Of a stretch of DNA of 64,000 nucleotides, positions 27,838-36,248 are shown piece by piece. The stretch is from Bacteroidota bacterium (GTDB lineage Bacteria; Bacteroidota; Bacteroidia; Flavobacteriales_D; Sanyastnellaceae). The stretch is taken from contig JAQCFW010000008.1 of assembly GCA_027619225.1 (NCBI GenBank), forward strand, positions 22,861 to 86,860, read 5' to 3'. The notes under the pieces were generated by a model. The model worked only from the letters and a program-made list of their open reading frames with translations, searched no databases and was not told the DNA's origin. Made by a program: the position numbers and the translations under genes. Numbering within the stretch: the first letter of the stretch is position 1; every line of letters begins with the position of its first letter.

Positions 27838-29082
27838 ATGAGGTTATCCCGGTCTGTTTTAATTGAACAAATAAATGTAGCAATTGGCTCCATCCGTGGA
27901 CAAGCATTACGCACCACTCTAACCGTCGGGATAATAGGCATGGGCATCATGGCCCTTATCGCAATGGTGACGGCCACGGAATCCCTCAAAGAAAACATAC
28001 GCGTCGAATTTTCCTCTCTGGGAACTGATTCTTTTACAATTGGGCCCAAACGTAATTCTGGTTTTTTTAAAGGAAAGCGTCCCGCCCCATCCACTCCCAT
28101 AACTTATAGAGAAGCGCGACAGTTCTCTAAAATAGCACCTTCAGATGTATTGGTCTCCTCTTCCATATTCGCTTCAGCTACTGCAATTATAGGAAGGAAC
28201 TCAAATAGAACCGATCCCAATATTCAAATCCTAGGTGTTGATGAAAACTATCTAGACGTCTCGAACATCCCATTATCTCATGGCCGGGGTTTTTCTAGTT
28301 CTGAAATTAATGCAGGGACTCCACTCATTATTATTGGCTCTAATATCAAGGACAAACTATTCGAACCATGGGAGGATGTCGTGGGCTCCAATCTTTTGTT
28401 ATCGGGGTCACGATATACGGTAATAGGAGTGCTGGAATCTCGAGGGGCGAGTTTCGGGATGTCACAAGACAACCAATGTCTGATCACCACAACCGCCGTT
28501 AGACGTCAATTCTCAGACGTAAATAGAAGTTATACAATTACTTGCGCCGTGGCCGACACAGAATTTCTCGAGAAATCAACAGATTTCGCTACCGGAGCAT
28601 TTAGGATGATCAGAGGTGACATGCCAGGTGCTCCCAGTTCGTTTGACATAAGCAAGAGCAACTCCCTTGTGGAAACTCTGCTCGAAGCCACTTCCGGCAT
28701 CACCATCGCCGCTGCTGTAATCGGAATTATAACTCTCTTCGGAGCCGGGATAGGGCTCATGAATATTATGCTCGTATCGGTCTCAGAGAGGACTCGCGAA
28801 ATCGGAACACGTAAATCTCTAGGAGCAAGTGCACGAGCTATACGCACCCAGTTCCTTGTAGAAGTAATTATTATAGGCCAAATAGGTGGCTTTGTTGGTA
28901 TAACAGCCGGCCTGGGTATAGGCAATATTATCGCATCATTTTTTGAAACTCCTTTCGTTATTCCATGGGAATGGATTGCAATCGGGATGACGTTGTGTAT
29001 GATTACAAGTTTGGCAAGCGGATACTACCCAGCAACTAAAGCAGCTAAACTCGACCCTATCACAGCACTCGGAAGAGCCTAA
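27838..29082 (+). CDS. MacB-like ABC transporter permease
   Basis: 414 residues from the ATG at 27838. N-terminal helix (about 20-42) with [22 protein letters not shown], then a MacB-type periplasmic domain (about 45-265), then three helices (about 285-312, 335-360, 372-400). The motif [21 protein letters not shown] is diagnostic of MacB/FtsX permeases, and the end ([19 protein letters not shown]) is the classic MacB C-terminus. It needs a partner ATPase, not encoded here. Unlike the LolE-like permease at 22326, it stands alone, divergent from aconitase. Confidence 0.9.
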   Translation: MRLSRSVLIEQINVAIGSIRGQALRTTLTVGIIGMGIMALIAMVTATESLKENIRVEFSSLGTDSFTIGPKRNSGFFKGKRPAPSTPITYREARQFSKIAPSDVLVSSSIFASATAIIGRNSNRTDPNIQILGVDENYLDVSNIPLSHGRGFSSSEINAGTPLIIIGSNIKDKLFEPWEDVVGSNLLLSGSRYTVIGVLESRGASFGMSQDNQCLITTTAVRRQFSDVNRSYTITCAVADTEFLEKSTDFATGAFRMIRGDMPGAPSSFDISKSNSLVETLLEATSGITIAAAVIGIITLFGAGIGLMNIMLVSVSERTREIGTRKSLGASARAIRTQFLVEVIIIGQIGGFVGITAGLGIGNIIASFFETPFVIPWEWIAIGMTLCMITSLASGYYPATKAAKLDPITALGRA

Positions 29083-29157
29083 CGCTTTTAATCTTACTTA
29101 ACATTTCGCATGTAGTAAATATGACACAAAGACGACTGTCAGTTACATCATTTATAG

Positions 29158-29165
29158 TAATTTTG
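29158..29165 (+). promoter_or_regulatory. desaturase -7 box (TAATTTTG)
   Basis: Perfect TAnnTTTG box 40 bases before the desaturase ATG, leaving a leader of about 33 bases. Confidence 0.55.
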
Positions 29166-29205
29166 CTTATTGATCAAGACTGAACATTGAAAAATACTTG
29201 AAACC

Positions 29206-30297
29206 ATGAAACTACCTATTGTAAAATTTGCCAGCGACAACACAGGGTTTGGAAAAGTCTTGCGTGAACGAGTTGATAAATATTTTGCGGATTCTGGCAA
29301 AAATAAATATGGAGGATTCCAAATGTATTTGAAGACGTTTATTATGCTCGCACTTTATTTCATTCCTTGGGCTCTATTCACTTTCGGTGGGTTAGAAGGA
29401 GGTACGTTTTGGATCGCAGAAGTTCTCATGGGATTCGGACTCGCTGGTATCGGATTAAACATTATGCACGATGGGAATCACAATGCTTATAGCAACAAGC
29501 CTTGGATTAACAAGCTTATGGGAAGAACGGTTGACCTTGTTGGAGGAAATGCGGAAATGTGGATGATACAGCATAATGTACTACACCATACTTTTACGAA
29601 TATCGACGGATTAGACGAGGACATTTCTCCTGCACCAGTTCTTAGGTTTAACCCCAACAAACCCCTTTATAAAATCCATCGTTTTCAACACATTTACGCT
29701 TGGTTTTTCTATTCACTAATGACAATTTTCTGGATGCTCCCTAAAGATTGGCTGTCTCTTTCTAGGTACCATAAGAAAGACTTAATTAAAATGACAGGAA
29801 GAACGACCAAAGGTTTATTTTTCCACATGCTTTCGACGAAGACCCTTTACTTTACATACTCACTTGTTTTGCCAATAATTTTCAGTGGCCTTCCTTGGTA
29901 TTTCATTGTTCTGGGATGGTTGGTTATGCATGCTGTTGCAGGATTTCTTATGGCAATAATATTTCAGCCAGCTCACGTAATGGAGCACAACTCTTTTCCT
30001 CAGGCTGGTGATGAGGGGCTTAAACTAGATTCAACTAGACTTGAGCACCAGTTTGAAGCTGCAGCTAATTTCGGAATGAACAACAAGGTACTATCGTATC
30101 TATGTGGTGGGCTTAACTTCCAAATTGAGCATCACCTATTCCCTAACATTTGCCACGTTCATTACAGAGCGTTGTCTGAAATTGTAAAGAAAACAGCAAA
30201 GGAATTTGACCTTAAATACAAGGGGGAAATGACCTTCAGAGATGCTCTTGCAATGCACACTACTACTCTAAAAAACCTAGGTAGAAGCAGTCAATAA
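29206..30297 (+). CDS. Fatty acid / acyl-CoA desaturase
   Basis: 363 residues, a membrane di-iron desaturase. The three His boxes are present: HDGNHN near 88, HNVLHH near 124, and QIEHHLFP near 307. Membrane segments flank the boxes (about 35-55, 65-82, 160-178, 222-255). It inserts a double bond into an acyl chain; the HxxHH/QxxHH pattern is that of front-end or linoleoyl-CoA-type desaturases (family FADS). It helps keep membranes fluid in the cold. Own promoter; followed by an inverted repeat and the helicase gene. Confidence 0.9.
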   Translation: MKLPIVKFASDNTGFGKVLRERVDKYFADSGKNKYGGFQMYLKTFIMLALYFIPWALFTFGGLEGGTFWIAEVLMGFGLAGIGLNIMHDGNHNAYSNKPWINKLMGRTVDLVGGNAEMWMIQHNVLHHTFTNIDGLDEDISPAPVLRFNPNKPLYKIHRFQHIYAWFFYSLMTIFWMLPKDWLSLSRYHKKDLIKMTGRTTKGLFFHMLSTKTLYFTYSLVLPIIFSGLPWYFIVLGWLVMHAVAGFLMAIIFQPAHVMEHNSFPQAGDEGLKLDSTRLEHQFEAAANFGMNNKVLSYLCGGLNFQIEHHLFPNICHVHYRALSEIVKKTAKEFDLKYKGEMTFRDALAMHTTTLKNLGRSSQ

Positions 30298-30318
30298 AAA
30301 CAACTAAAAGCGACTTAT

Positions 30319-30341
30319 TTAATTGTTTCTGACACAATTAA
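30319..30341. repeat. 8-bp inverted repeat upstream of the helicase promoter
   Basis: TTAATTGT (30319-30326) and ACAATTAA (30334-30341) form a perfect 8-bp inverted repeat with a 7-base spacer, followed by nine or more A bases rather than T. It is too AT-rich and lacks a T-run to be a good terminator for the desaturase, so an operator or UP-like region before the helicase -7 box is an alternative. Confidence 0.5.
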
Positions 30342-30352
30342 AAAAAAAGTCG

Positions 30353-30360
30353 TAGTTTTG
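30353..30360 (+). promoter_or_regulatory. DEAD-box helicase -7 box (TAGTTTTG)
   Basis: Perfect TAnnTTTG box 108 bases before the helicase ATG, so the transcript has an unusually long leader (about 100 bases), in contrast with the near-leaderless genes elsewhere in the window. Confidence 0.6.
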
Positions 30361-30366
30361 CACCGC

Positions 30367-30468
30367 GTTAAAAATGACGCATGCGTGCTTCAGCCGTTGT
30401 CGGCACGCGCCACATTATGACTCGGCACGTTCTTCGTACACGTTATCGTGCGAGATAAAGTTTCTAAA
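30367..30468 (+). promoter_or_regulatory. Structured 5' leader of the DEAD-box helicase
   Basis: The leader is GC-rich compared with its surroundings. It holds a 10-bp perfect palindrome (ACGCATGCGT, 30377-30386), a stem GCGTGC (30383-30388) with GCACGC (30403-30408), and a second GCACG/CGTGC stem close to the start codon. A 37-codon upstream ORF runs from the ATG at 30374 to the TAG at 30485-30487, crossing the helicase start in another frame. DEAD-box helicase mRNAs in other bacteria often have long cold-responsive leaders. Control by temperature or by helicase feedback is inference. Confidence 0.5.
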
Positions 30469-32472
30469 ATGTCTTTTAAAGATTTAGGTTTAAATGAGGT
30501 AGTCCTTTCTGCCCTACAACCACTCGGCTACGAAAATCCGACTCCTATTCAGGAGCAAGCAATTCCACACGTATTAGAAGGTAAAGATATCCTCGGTAGT
30601 GCCCAAACAGGTACTGGTAAAACCGCTGCTTTCTCCCTTCCTATAGTACATACTCTCGCTTCGCGCCCTTCAAAAACACAGGGTCGCTCAAAGCCTATAC
30701 GTGCACTTGTCCTAACTCCAACTCGTGAGTTGGCTTCACAAATTGACGAAAACGTACGTAAATATTGTACGAATTCTAACTTGAGATCTACCGTTGTATT
30801 CGGTGGCATCCCTCAGCGTCGACAAGTAGATACTCTTCGAAGAGGTGTAGATATCCTAATTGCAACACCAGGCCGTCTTCTCGATTTATGCAATCAAGGA
30901 CATATACGCCTACAAGATGTTGAATTCTTAGTTCTCGATGAAGCTGACACTATGCTGGACATGGGATTCATCCACGATATTAAGAAGATAATCAAGCAAA
31001 CACCAAACGATAGGCAGACGCTTTTCTTCTCGGCTACAATGCCTCCCAATATTCGTGAGCTTTCTTCTACAATTTTAAAAGATCCCATCCGCATTCAAAT
31101 CGCTGCTGAGAGTTCTGCTGCTGAAACTGTAACCCAAAAAGCATATTACGTTCGTCAGAACGATAAGAAAGACCTTCTAGTACACCTCCTAGGTACAGAT
31201 GAAATTATCAATGCTCTTGTATTTACAAGAACTAAATTCGGAGCAGACAAAGTTGTACGTCACTTGCAAAACAATGACATACAAGCGGAAGCTATTCACG
31301 GGAATAAATCTCAACCAGCTCGAGAAAAAGCGCTTAATAGATTTAAAAAAGGAAAAGTAAGAGTTCTTGTTGCTACTGACATCGCCTCACGTGGAATTGA
31401 CGTTGACGATCTTAGCCACGTTATCAACTTCGAACTGCCAAATCTCGCGGAAAGTTACGTTCACCGTATAGGGAGAACAGGGCGTGCTGGAAGAGAAGGA
31501 ATAGCAATTTCATTCTGTAATGAAGGAGAAGAACGCAATTACTTACGAGGCATACAAAAACTAATAGACCGTGAAGTTGACCTGATAACAGATCAGCCTT
31601 TTAATATGCCTATGGATCCCGTAGGCATGGTTATGCCTAAAGGTGGTGGTGGTAAAAAGAGTAGAAATCGTGGAAGCGGTGGTGAAGGTCGTAGCTACGG
31701 AGGTAACAGTAGTGGCGTAGGTAGAGGTTACGGTGGAAGTTCTCGAAGTGGTGGTGCAAGAAGTGGTGGTGGTGGATACCGCACTGCTGACAGAGATAAC
31801 AGAGGATCAAGAAGTTCTTCATTCGGACTACCAAGCAAGAGCGGAGGTGAAAACCGTGGAGGTGAAAGAGAAAACAGAGGAGGTTACTCTCGCGATAACA
31901 ACAGAAGTGGTGACAGAGACAACCGAGCTAATAGTAACGGAGGTGGTGGCGGTGGCTATGCTGCCAACAGAAGTGGTGAAAGAGACAACCGATCTAACAG
32001 TGGAGGTGGTGAAAGCCGTGGTTATTCAGCCGACAGAGGTGGGGACAGAGACAACCGATCTAACAGTGGAGGTGGTGAAAGCCGTGGTTATTCAGCCAAC
32101 AGAGGTGGGGACAGAGATAACCGATCTAACAGTGGAGGTGGTGAAAGTCGTGGTTATGCTGCCAACAGAGGTGGGGACAGAGACAACCGATCTAACAGTG
32201 GAGGTGGTGAAAGCCGTGGTTATGCTGCCAACAGAGGGGGGGACAGAGACAACCGATCTAACAGTGGCGGTGGTGAAAGCCGTGGTTATTCAGCCAACAG
32301 AGGTGGGGACAGAGACAACCGATCTAACAGTGGAGGTGGTGAAAGCCGTGGTCAGGGAGGATTCAAAAGTGAGGGGTACAAAAAAGGTGGCTTTAAAAAT
32401 AACAAATTCAAAGGAGGTGGAGGCAGTTCGACGCCTAGCTCTAAGTCTGGAGGAAGTTCTTTTAATAAGTAA
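30469..32472 (+). CDS. DEAD-box RNA helicase with glycine/arginine-rich repeat tail
   Basis: 667 residues from the ATG at 30469. Helicase core (about 1-375): Q motif FKDLGLNEVVL with PTPIQEQAIP, Walker A AQTGTGKT, PTRELASQ, DEAD, SAT, and HRIGRTGR. It resembles RhlE/CsdA and should remodel RNA, for example during ribosome assembly or cold growth. The last 260 residues are low-complexity, rich in Gly, Arg, Ser, Asn and Asp, and contain six near-identical 22-residue units (GGDRDNRSNSGGGESRGY-type). Such tails bind RNA non-specifically and favour condensates. It ends before the TlpA-like gene. Confidence 0.95.
   Translation: MSFKDLGLNEVVLSALQPLGYENPTPIQEQAIPHVLEGKDILGSAQTGTGKTAAFSLPIVHTLASRPSKTQGRSKPIRALVLTPTRELASQIDENVRKYCTNSNLRSTVVFGGIPQRRQVDTLRRGVDILIATPGRLLDLCNQGHIRLQDVEFLVLDEADTMLDMGFIHDIKKIIKQTPNDRQTLFFSATMPPNIRELSSTILKDPIRIQIAAESSAAETVTQKAYYVRQNDKKDLLVHLLGTDEIINALVFTRTKFGADKVVRHLQNNDIQAEAIHGNKSQPAREKALNRFKKGKVRVLVATDIASRGIDVDDLSHVINFELPNLAESYVHRIGRTGRAGREGIAISFCNEGEERNYLRGIQKLIDREVDLITDQPFNMPMDPVGMVMPKGGGGKKSRNRGSGGEGRSYGGNSSGVGRGYGGSSRSGGARSGGGGYRTADRDNRGSRSSSFGLPSKSGGENRGGERENRGGYSRDNNRSGDRDNRANSNGGGGGGYAANRSGERDNRSNSGGGESRGYSADRGGDRDNRSNSGGGESRGYSANRGGDRDNRSNSGGGESRGYAANRGGDRDNRSNSGGGESRGYAANRGGDRDNRSNSGGGESRGYSANRGGDRDNRSNSGGGESRGQGGFKSEGYKKGGFKNNKFKGGGGSSTPSSKSGGSSFNK
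31981..32352 (+). repeat. 66-bp tandem repeats inside the helicase gene
   Basis: Six in-frame copies with starts at 31981, 32047, 32113, 32179, 32245 and 32311 (exactly 66 bases apart; the last is cut short at about 42 bases), plus a degenerate copy beginning about 31915. Copies differ at few bases, chiefly Ser/Ala after the Tyr and the GGT/GGG choice. The near identity suggests recent expansion and a copy number that can change by slippage or recombination. Confidence 0.95.
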
Positions 32473-32528
32473 TTAAAATCTAATTTGTATATTATGTTAT
32501 GTAAATTTGGTATATAATAATTTGTAAA

Positions 32529-33989
32529 ATGAAACCTATGACCTTGATTGTAAGCGCTATAGCTATTATGCTCTCTGCGTGTGCTGACAGCGCTCCCGCT
32601 CCTGTTTCTAATAAAACAAAGGCTTCTAACATTGTGGCTTCTAGCAATTCAGTTACTACAGACCAAACTGATGCCATTTCTCCACAGTATAAAAACGGGA
32701 CTAACGATCAGAACAAAGGAGATAAAACCGGAACAGTAAGACTTCACGGGAACATAGCTGCAGCATCAGGATCAATGATTTACCTCTACGAAACAGAGGC
32801 TAGAAATAATGCTCTTCTCGATAGTGCTAAAATTGAAGGAGGTCTTTTCAATTTCAATAACCTCGAAGTAAGCCGTGGTATTTACGAGCTCGTTCTAAAC
32901 GGTAAAGCAAACAACAAGACCCAAATCATTCTTAACCCAGATGAGAGCGATGTTGACATTGATTTTAAATCCAGCCGATTAGCCGGTAACAAAACAACTC
33001 CTGGTTCTAGAGAGAACACAGCTTGGTTTAAGTACATAACTCTTGAGAATAGGAACAAAAATGAAATCAAGAATCTAAGGAAGGGGATGAAAGACAGCCC
33101 TTACCGTTCAAGAATAGAAGAGCAAATAAATGGGAAAGAACTCGAACTCGTTCAATCTCAACACGAGATGATTGACACTTACGAAGGAACGTATTTTGCC
33201 AAGCTCATTTCTTGGAAGAACCCTATGTATCCCAACTCGCAAGGTAAATACTTCGAAGATCTGGATCCTCTCGACAATAGCCTGATTCATAATATGGCTA
33301 TTAGTGATCGTATTCAGAGCATGATGGTTAAATATAGTAAGGGTGAGGACAGTGGATTCTTCGCTTGTATCGACATTATAAAAGCGCACTTCGAGCCTAA
33401 CCCTAAAACTCTTGAAAGCGCTCTGTACGCTATGCTTGATGGATTCTACAACACGGGTAAAGAAGATATATGCCAATACATCCTCGATAACTACATCTTC
33501 GACGAGGATTGTGGTGCCGATTTAAGTGATGTTATTCGCCTACGTGCGCAGGGGATTATCAATCTCCAAGTCGGCAAGACTCCTCCTAATTTTAATATCG
33601 AAGAGTACAATGGAGGTAACGTGAACTTAATGGAAACAGCTGCAAAGAATCAGTACACGCTCGTTATGTTTTGGGCTTCATGGTGCCACAAATGTGAACA
33701 AGAAATCCCAGTTCTTATACCCCTATATTCAAAATTCAGTGGAAAGGGATTCGAGGCTATTGGAGTATCTATCGATCAAGCAAGAAAAAGCTGGACAGAT
33801 GTTATTGAGGCAAAAGGAATGCAATACTTGAACGTAAGCCAACTTCAAGGATGGGACAGCCCCATTGTAAAGGATTACAAGATTACAGCAACACCCACTT
33901 ATTTCTTACTTAACAGCAAAGGTGAGATTGTACTCAAGCCTAAGCGTATATATGAAGTGGGTACGTATCTCACGAGTAACATCAAGTAA
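32529..33989 (+). CDS. TlpA-like thiol-disulfide lipoprotein with N-terminal DUF4369-like domain
   Basis: 486 residues. Lipoprotein signal with MLSACADS (lipid Cys near 18). A low-complexity linker (about 20-65) precedes a beta-rich domain (about 66-160: GTVRLHGNIAAASGSMIYLY) resembling the DUF4369 domain often fused to thioredoxins in Bacteroidota. Residues about 345-480 are a thioredoxin fold with the redox motif WASWCHKC near 382 and the cis-Pro region TATPTYFLL. It probably reduces or isomerises disulfides in the periplasm. Own transcription unit after the helicase. Confidence 0.85.
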   Translation: MKPMTLIVSAIAIMLSACADSAPAPVSNKTKASNIVASSNSVTTDQTDAISPQYKNGTNDQNKGDKTGTVRLHGNIAAASGSMIYLYETEARNNALLDSAKIEGGLFNFNNLEVSRGIYELVLNGKANNKTQIILNPDESDVDIDFKSSRLAGNKTTPGSRENTAWFKYITLENRNKNEIKNLRKGMKDSPYRSRIEEQINGKELELVQSQHEMIDTYEGTYFAKLISWKNPMYPNSQGKYFEDLDPLDNSLIHNMAISDRIQSMMVKYSKGEDSGFFACIDIIKAHFEPNPKTLESALYAMLDGFYNTGKEDICQYILDNYIFDEDCGADLSDVIRLRAQGIINLQVGKTPPNFNIEEYNGGNVNLMETAAKNQYTLVMFWASWCHKCEQEIPVLIPLYSKFSGKGFEAIGVSIDQARKSWTDVIEAKGMQYLNVSQLQGWDSPIVKDYKITATPTYFLLNSKGEIVLKPKRIYEVGTYLTSNIK

Positions 33990-33997
33990 CGGTTGAG

Positions 33998-34885
33998 TTA
34001 AAGCAACGACTCTTGATACTCCTCATGTACCTTGAGGATGATTCCGTCGCTGAGCCCCACTTTAGGGACTATGATCTCCTTAGCTCCTGCTAATTTCATG
34101 ATGCGCAGATATATTTCTGCTGCAGGTATAATCACATCAGCTCTATCCGGCTTTAGGCTGAATTTCTCAACCATTTCTTTAAATGGATAAGATTTTAAAT
34201 CTTCCGTTATTTTCTCGATTTTAGAAATTAATATTGGTTGATTTTTAGGGTTAAGGATAATGCGTTGTAGCCTATTAATATTACCACCCGACCCAATCGC
34301 CATGATCGACTCACCGCTTTCAGACTCGTGCTTTACAAATTCCTCTACAGCGTCCCATTCTCCATCACTAACGATTCCTTTAATAACTCTTAAAGTACCT
34401 ATCTGAAATGACTTGCCCCTCAATTTTTTTCCATTTCTGATTAACGTCAATTCAAGTGATCCCCCGCCAACATCAATATATAGATAGTCAGATTTAGATT
34501 TAAACGAAGCAACGCTGAAATTTCTAAATATTAAATCTGCCTCCTGCTGTCCATCTTTAAGTTCGATTGTGATGTTCGCCTCCTTCTTGATGATATCGAG
34601 GACATAATCAACATTACTAGCCTCCCTCATCGCACTCGTACCGCAGACCTTAAACCACTCAATTTCATAAACGTCCATTAAATACCAAAAAGCCCGCAAT
34701 ACCTTTACCAAATTCCTAGCTTTCTTCTCTGAAATATTCCCAGTCTCAAAGACATCCTCCCCCAACCTTAAAGGGACTCTCGTAAAGCTTACCTTACTAA
34801 TGCGCAATTCACCATTCTTAACTACAATCTCTTTGATTAATAGTCTTACGGCATTGGTCCCAATATCTATAGCGGCAAACTTCAT
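33998..34885 (-). CDS. Ppx/GppA-family exopolyphosphatase
   Basis: 295 residues matching the N-terminal catalytic part of Ppx/GppA enzymes. ASKHA phosphate-binding motifs: AIDIGTNAVRLL at the start, YIDVGGGSLELTLI near 135, and AIGSGGNINRL near 195, with the adjacent FKVCGTSAMREA region. The C-terminal HD-like domain of long Ppx is absent, as is usual in Bacteroidota. It cleaves phosphate from polyphosphate or pppGpp; which one cannot be decided from sequence. Divergent from the peroxiredoxin pseudogene. Confidence 0.88.
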   Translation of the reverse strand: MKFAAIDIGTNAVRLLIKEIVVKNGELRISKVSFTRVPLRLGEDVFETGNISEKKARNLVKVLRAFWYLMDVYEIEWFKVCGTSAMREASNVDYVLDIIKKEANITIELKDGQQEADLIFRNFSVASFKSKSDYLYIDVGGGSLELTLIRNGKKLRGKSFQIGTLRVIKGIVSDGEWDAVEEFVKHESESGESIMAIGSGGNINRLQRIILNPKNQPILISKIEKITEDLKSYPFKEMVEKFSLKPDRADVIIPAAEIYLRIMKLAGAKEIIVPKVGLSDGIILKVHEEYQESLL

Positions 34886-34966
34886 TTTTAATATTCATCA
34901 AAGAAATAATTCATCGAAGATAAGGAGTAGTTATCTTTTCGACATAATTTAAATCTCATCATTATT

Positions 34967-35340
34967 ATGGCAGTTTTAGTAGGCCAATCGGCACCCAAAT
35001 TCACTGCGGCGGCAGTACTCAACGGCACAGAAATCGTTGGAAACTTTACATTAGAGCAGTACATTGACAACAAGTACGTTATGTTTTTCTTCTACCCCAA
35101 AGATTTCACGTTTGTTTGTCATACAGAGGGCTTTTCTTAATAGACAAAGATGGAATCGTTCAGCACCAGCTTGTAAATAACCTCCCACTTGGACGTAATG
35201 TTGACGAGGCTATCAGAATGCTAGATGCGCTTATCCATTTTGAAACTGTGGGTGAAGTTTGTCCTGCCAATTGGAGCAAAGGGAAAGAAGCTATGAGCGC
35301 TTCCGACGATGGTGTGTCTGGTTACCTTGCCTATAACTAA
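34967..35340 (+). pseudogene. 2-Cys peroxiredoxin (AhpC/Prx type), internal deletion and frameshift
   Basis: The ATG at 34967 opens a typical peroxiredoxin N-terminus ([29 protein letters not shown] with the peroxidatic Cys) but stops at 35138 after 57 residues. From 35116, in another frame, the end of the same family continues: [43 protein letters not shown] with the resolving Cys, then the stop at 35340. The middle, about 70 residues normally covering the conserved Ser/Arg region, is gone and the frames no longer match. The junction carries ACAGAG, which encodes both the normal TE of FVCPTE and YRG of SYRG, so a deletion between short direct repeats is likely. No functional enzyme is expected. 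Confidence 0.92.
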
Positions 35341-35357
35341 ATCAAATAACGAGACAC

Positions 35358-36248
35358 CTATTTAGTCAATTTAGAATTTCCTGTTTTCATGGCTTTTAAC
35401 TCAGACCATTTAAATGGAATGGGGGCAGCTTGAACATACAGCGGAACGTCAAGTCCTTTCAGAAAGTCCGACGCTATTTTATTAAATAGTTTCGGGCTTT
35501 CTATACTTACAACGTGACCACAGCCTTTGATTACAGAGAGCTTCGCATTCTTCTGGTTTGTAGAAAAATTCTTAGCAGCTCTGAAAAAGATGTGATCCTG
35601 ATCTCCCATAACTAAGAGACACTCTTTAGAAATCTGCCTGTTGACATACTCCTTGATGAGTATAAAAAAGGGTCTGTACAATTCAACCCACTTCAAATAC
35701 TCTGCGGTAGTCATTCTCAAACTCTGCTTGCGAAATATATACCGACTCAAACGATGGTTCCTCCTAGGTAAAACTATGATGCTGAACAAAGTGAAAAATG
35801 CTTTAAACGGAAGTATGTATGAGAGTAATTTACCACTATACACAAAGGCATGCATGAACATACTGCCATCAAAAATCGCCCCAGCCATCACCATCTTATC
35901 AACCAAGTTTGGCCTTAATAAATCAAGCTTCTGTAGTATCACCGACCCTATGCTTAAAGATAGAAAGTGGGCTTTCTCAATTTTAAGATGGTCTAAAACT
36001 TTGATAATATCACAAGCTACAATATCGAAATCATAGGCTTTGTATTCAGGTTGAATGTTTTTAGAGAATCCATGATCTCGAAGATCTAATAAGACCAAAC
36101 GGAAGTCTTTAGAAAAAGATTCTACTTGGAACTTCCACGTTCTAATAGATCCACCAGCCCCATGTATAAATACCAGCCAAGGCGCCCCCTCCTTCCCAAC
36201 TATTTCATAGTGAAGTAAATCCCGCGAAATATGATCTGTACTATCCAA
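35358..36248 (-). CDS. Alpha/beta hydrolase
   Basis: 296 residues with the classic fold: oxyanion segment LVFIHGAGGSIRTW (about 24-37), the Asp-strand VLLDLRDHGFS, the nucleophile elbow FLSLSIGSV near 100 (Ser in S-x-S-x-G form rather than the usual G-x-S-x-G), and a C-terminal GCGHVVSIE catalytic His. There is no signal peptide, so it is likely cytoplasmic. The substrate cannot be told; candidates are esters, epoxides or lipids. The start overlaps the valS stop by 8 bases, so it may be co-expressed with valS. Confidence 0.82.
   Translation of the reverse strand: MDSTDHISRDLLHYEIVGKEGAPWLVFIHGAGGSIRTWKFQVESFSKDFRLVLLDLRDHGFSKNIQPEYKAYDFDIVACDIIKVLDHLKIEKAHFLSLSIGSVILQKLDLLRPNLVDKMVMAGAIFDGSMFMHAFVYSGKLLSYILPFKAFFTLFSIIVLPRRNHRLSRYIFRKQSLRMTTAEYLKWVELYRPFFILIKEYVNRQISKECLLVMGDQDHIFFRAAKNFSTNQKNAKLSVIKGCGHVVSIESPKLFNKIASDFLKGLDVPLYVQAAPIPFKWSELKAMKTGNSKLTK

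Noticed and set aside
31981..32352. Regularly spaced repeats as a possible CRISPR array
   Set aside because: The 66-base units are contiguous, coding and lack unique spacers; they are protein repeats.
31733..32476. A 247-codon, Val/Thr/Glu-rich open frame overlapping the helicase tail
   Set aside because: It is the +1 shadow of the 66-bp repeats in the helicase gene; a repeat with a length divisible by three keeps all frames open. The helicase frame has the conserved domain.
34888..35073. Minus-strand 61-codon ORF near the peroxiredoxin pseudogene
   Set aside because: It is antisense to the clear peroxiredoxin N-terminus and has no signature of its own.
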